Assembly (NCBI GenBank): GCA_946886875.1
Contig: CAMPJN010000059.1
Location: forward strand, 1 to 13,931
Length of the DNA stretch: 13,931 nucleotides
Source of the DNA: an uncultured Pseudomonas sp.
GTDB lineage: Bacteria > Pseudomonadota > Gammaproteobacteria > Pseudomonadales > Pseudomonadaceae
Direction: 5' to 3'
Below, piece after piece: positions 13,251 to 13,931 of the stretch; the first letter of the stretch is position 1; every line of letters starts with the position of its first letter. The translations under genes were made by a program, and so were the position numbers. Under the pieces are notes generated by a model, which saw only the letters and a list, made by a program, of their open reading frames with translations, made no database searches and had not been told where the DNA came from.

Positions 13251-13931
13251 GGCGGATCTCGAAGGTTCTTCCATCGCGGCTGCTCAGCCAGCGATGCGTG
13301 TACAGCTCGACGAATAAAGTGGCTGTATGGCGGCTGCTCTTGCGGGCAAAACGAGGACCGTTGCGATTGACGTCGCGGACGGTGAAGTGGGGCCAGCCTT
13401 TCTGCAGCAGCCAGCGCAGCAGCCGATCCGCTTCCTCGAGTAGGCTATTGATCGGCTCCTGTTCAGTCAGGCGCTGAATCTCGGCCAGGTAGTAATCCAT
13501 CAGGGTGGAAGCGCGCTGAATGTGTGTTTCGTCCAACTGTCGGGCCTCTTCAACCATGGCCAGTACACCTGCGATGCGCAGCACATTCGCCGCGGCCTTG
13601 CCCGCGACAGGCTGGACGCCGGCCAGTTCGCCGAACTCGCCAGACTGGCACTCGATGGTGTCGTGAATATCGATCCAGGCACGTCGGGCACGGGGTGTCA
13701 GTTCCAGCGTGGCGGGATTGAGTGCGCCATCCTGGTGAAGCGACCAGGGCTTTTGCAGCAGGGCGGTGATCCGCTGCTGGTAGCGCTGGACGTTGGCATC
13801 TCGGGTCAGGTCGATCGCCTTGTAGAGTCGCTGGCCGGCCAGGCGTTCGGGCCAACTGATCAGGCAACGGCCAAGGATGCCTTGGCCATTGATCACCGGG
13901 TCTTTGAACAGCTGGTTGGCCAGGTAGGGCT
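13234..13931 (-). CDS. YfjI-like DUF3987 protein, C-terminal part (cut by the window edge)
   Basis: The reading frame is open through the right edge of the window, so only about the last 232 residues are visible and the true start lies beyond 13931. The segment INGQGILGRCLISWPERLAGQRLYKAID, then LTPRARRAWIDIHDTIE and AGKAAANVLRIAGVLAMVEEA, resembles the C-terminal region of the DUF3987/YfjI family, which occurs in prophages and genomic islands. Its biochemical role is not established; related proteins have an ATPase/primase-helicase-like layout and may act in replication of the element. The last ~70 residues (RLLRWLLQKGWPHFTVRDVNRNGPRFARKS) look like a winged-helix-type DNA-binding tail. It is the first gene of the overlapping module that ends with the recombinase. 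Family assignment is by eye from a partial sequence. Confidence 0.72.
   Translation of the reverse strand, partial: PYLANQLFKDPVINGQGILGRCLISWPERLAGQRLYKAIDLTRDANVQRYQQRITALLQKPWSLHQDGALNPATLELTPRARRAWIDIHDTIECQSGEFGELAGVQPVAGKAAANVLRIAGVLAMVEEARQLDETHIQRASTLMDYYLAEIQRLTEQEPINSLLEEADRLLRWLLQKGWPHFTVRDVNRNGPRFARKSSRHTATLFVELYTHRWLSSRDGRTFEIRHVPPQ

Noticed and set aside
1..13931. CRISPR array, tRNA or rRNA genes
   Set aside because: No regularly spaced direct repeats and no cloverleaf or rRNA-like sequence were seen in the intergenic stretches, which are all short.

Overview
The window looks like an accessory, defence-rich segment of a Pseudomonas-type gammaproteobacterial chromosome or genomic island. 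Base composition is GC-rich. Gene families and short intergenic repeats (a GCTTYTGGCC core) resemble Pseudomonas. No housekeeping gene, tRNA or rRNA is visible. The organism assignment is inference.

Layout. (1) 140-2838, plus strand: a compact four-gene operon. It encodes an unrecognised 365-aa protein, a small papain/transglutaminase-like Cys-His-Asp protein, an abortive-infection protein with an AbiJ-type N-terminus and an Abi_C/HEPN-like C-terminus (R214-x6-H221), and a 77-aa helical protein. (2) About 2883-4490: an intact IS1182-family insertion sequence with 19-bp perfect terminal inverted repeats flanked by GGCC on both sides, inserted into an intergenic repeat. (3) 4685-11340, minus strand: a translationally coupled pair (ATGA overlap). 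An M48-type zinc metallopeptidase with no visible membrane segment is followed by a 1821-aa protein: degenerate protein-kinase lobe, DUF4011, SF1 helicase, Vsr-like (MTES_1575) nuclease, WGR. (4) 11341-11660: an intergenic spacer with another copy of the repeat. (5) 11661-13931, minus strand: an island-mobility-type module of overlapping genes. It has a partial YfjI/DUF3987 protein entering from the right edge, a 119-aa unknown, an intact tyrosine recombinase, and a 91-aa protein with a GTG start.

How the parts fit. The right-hand recombinase module is probably part of the vehicle that carries the defence cargo. Two independent defence candidates sit side by side: the AbiJ/HEPN operon and the peptidase plus kinase-like-helicase-nuclease pair. 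The helicase-nuclease resembles the DUF4011-helicase-Vsr (Hhe) architecture known from defence surveys and shares the helicase-plus-kinase theme of Mokosh. What may be undescribed is its tight coupling to an M48 peptidase, with a catalytically degenerate kinase lobe at one end and a WGR domain at the other. Copies of one short repeat lie upstream of or between the modules, so repeat-mediated assembly or mobile-element insertion into repeats is plausible.
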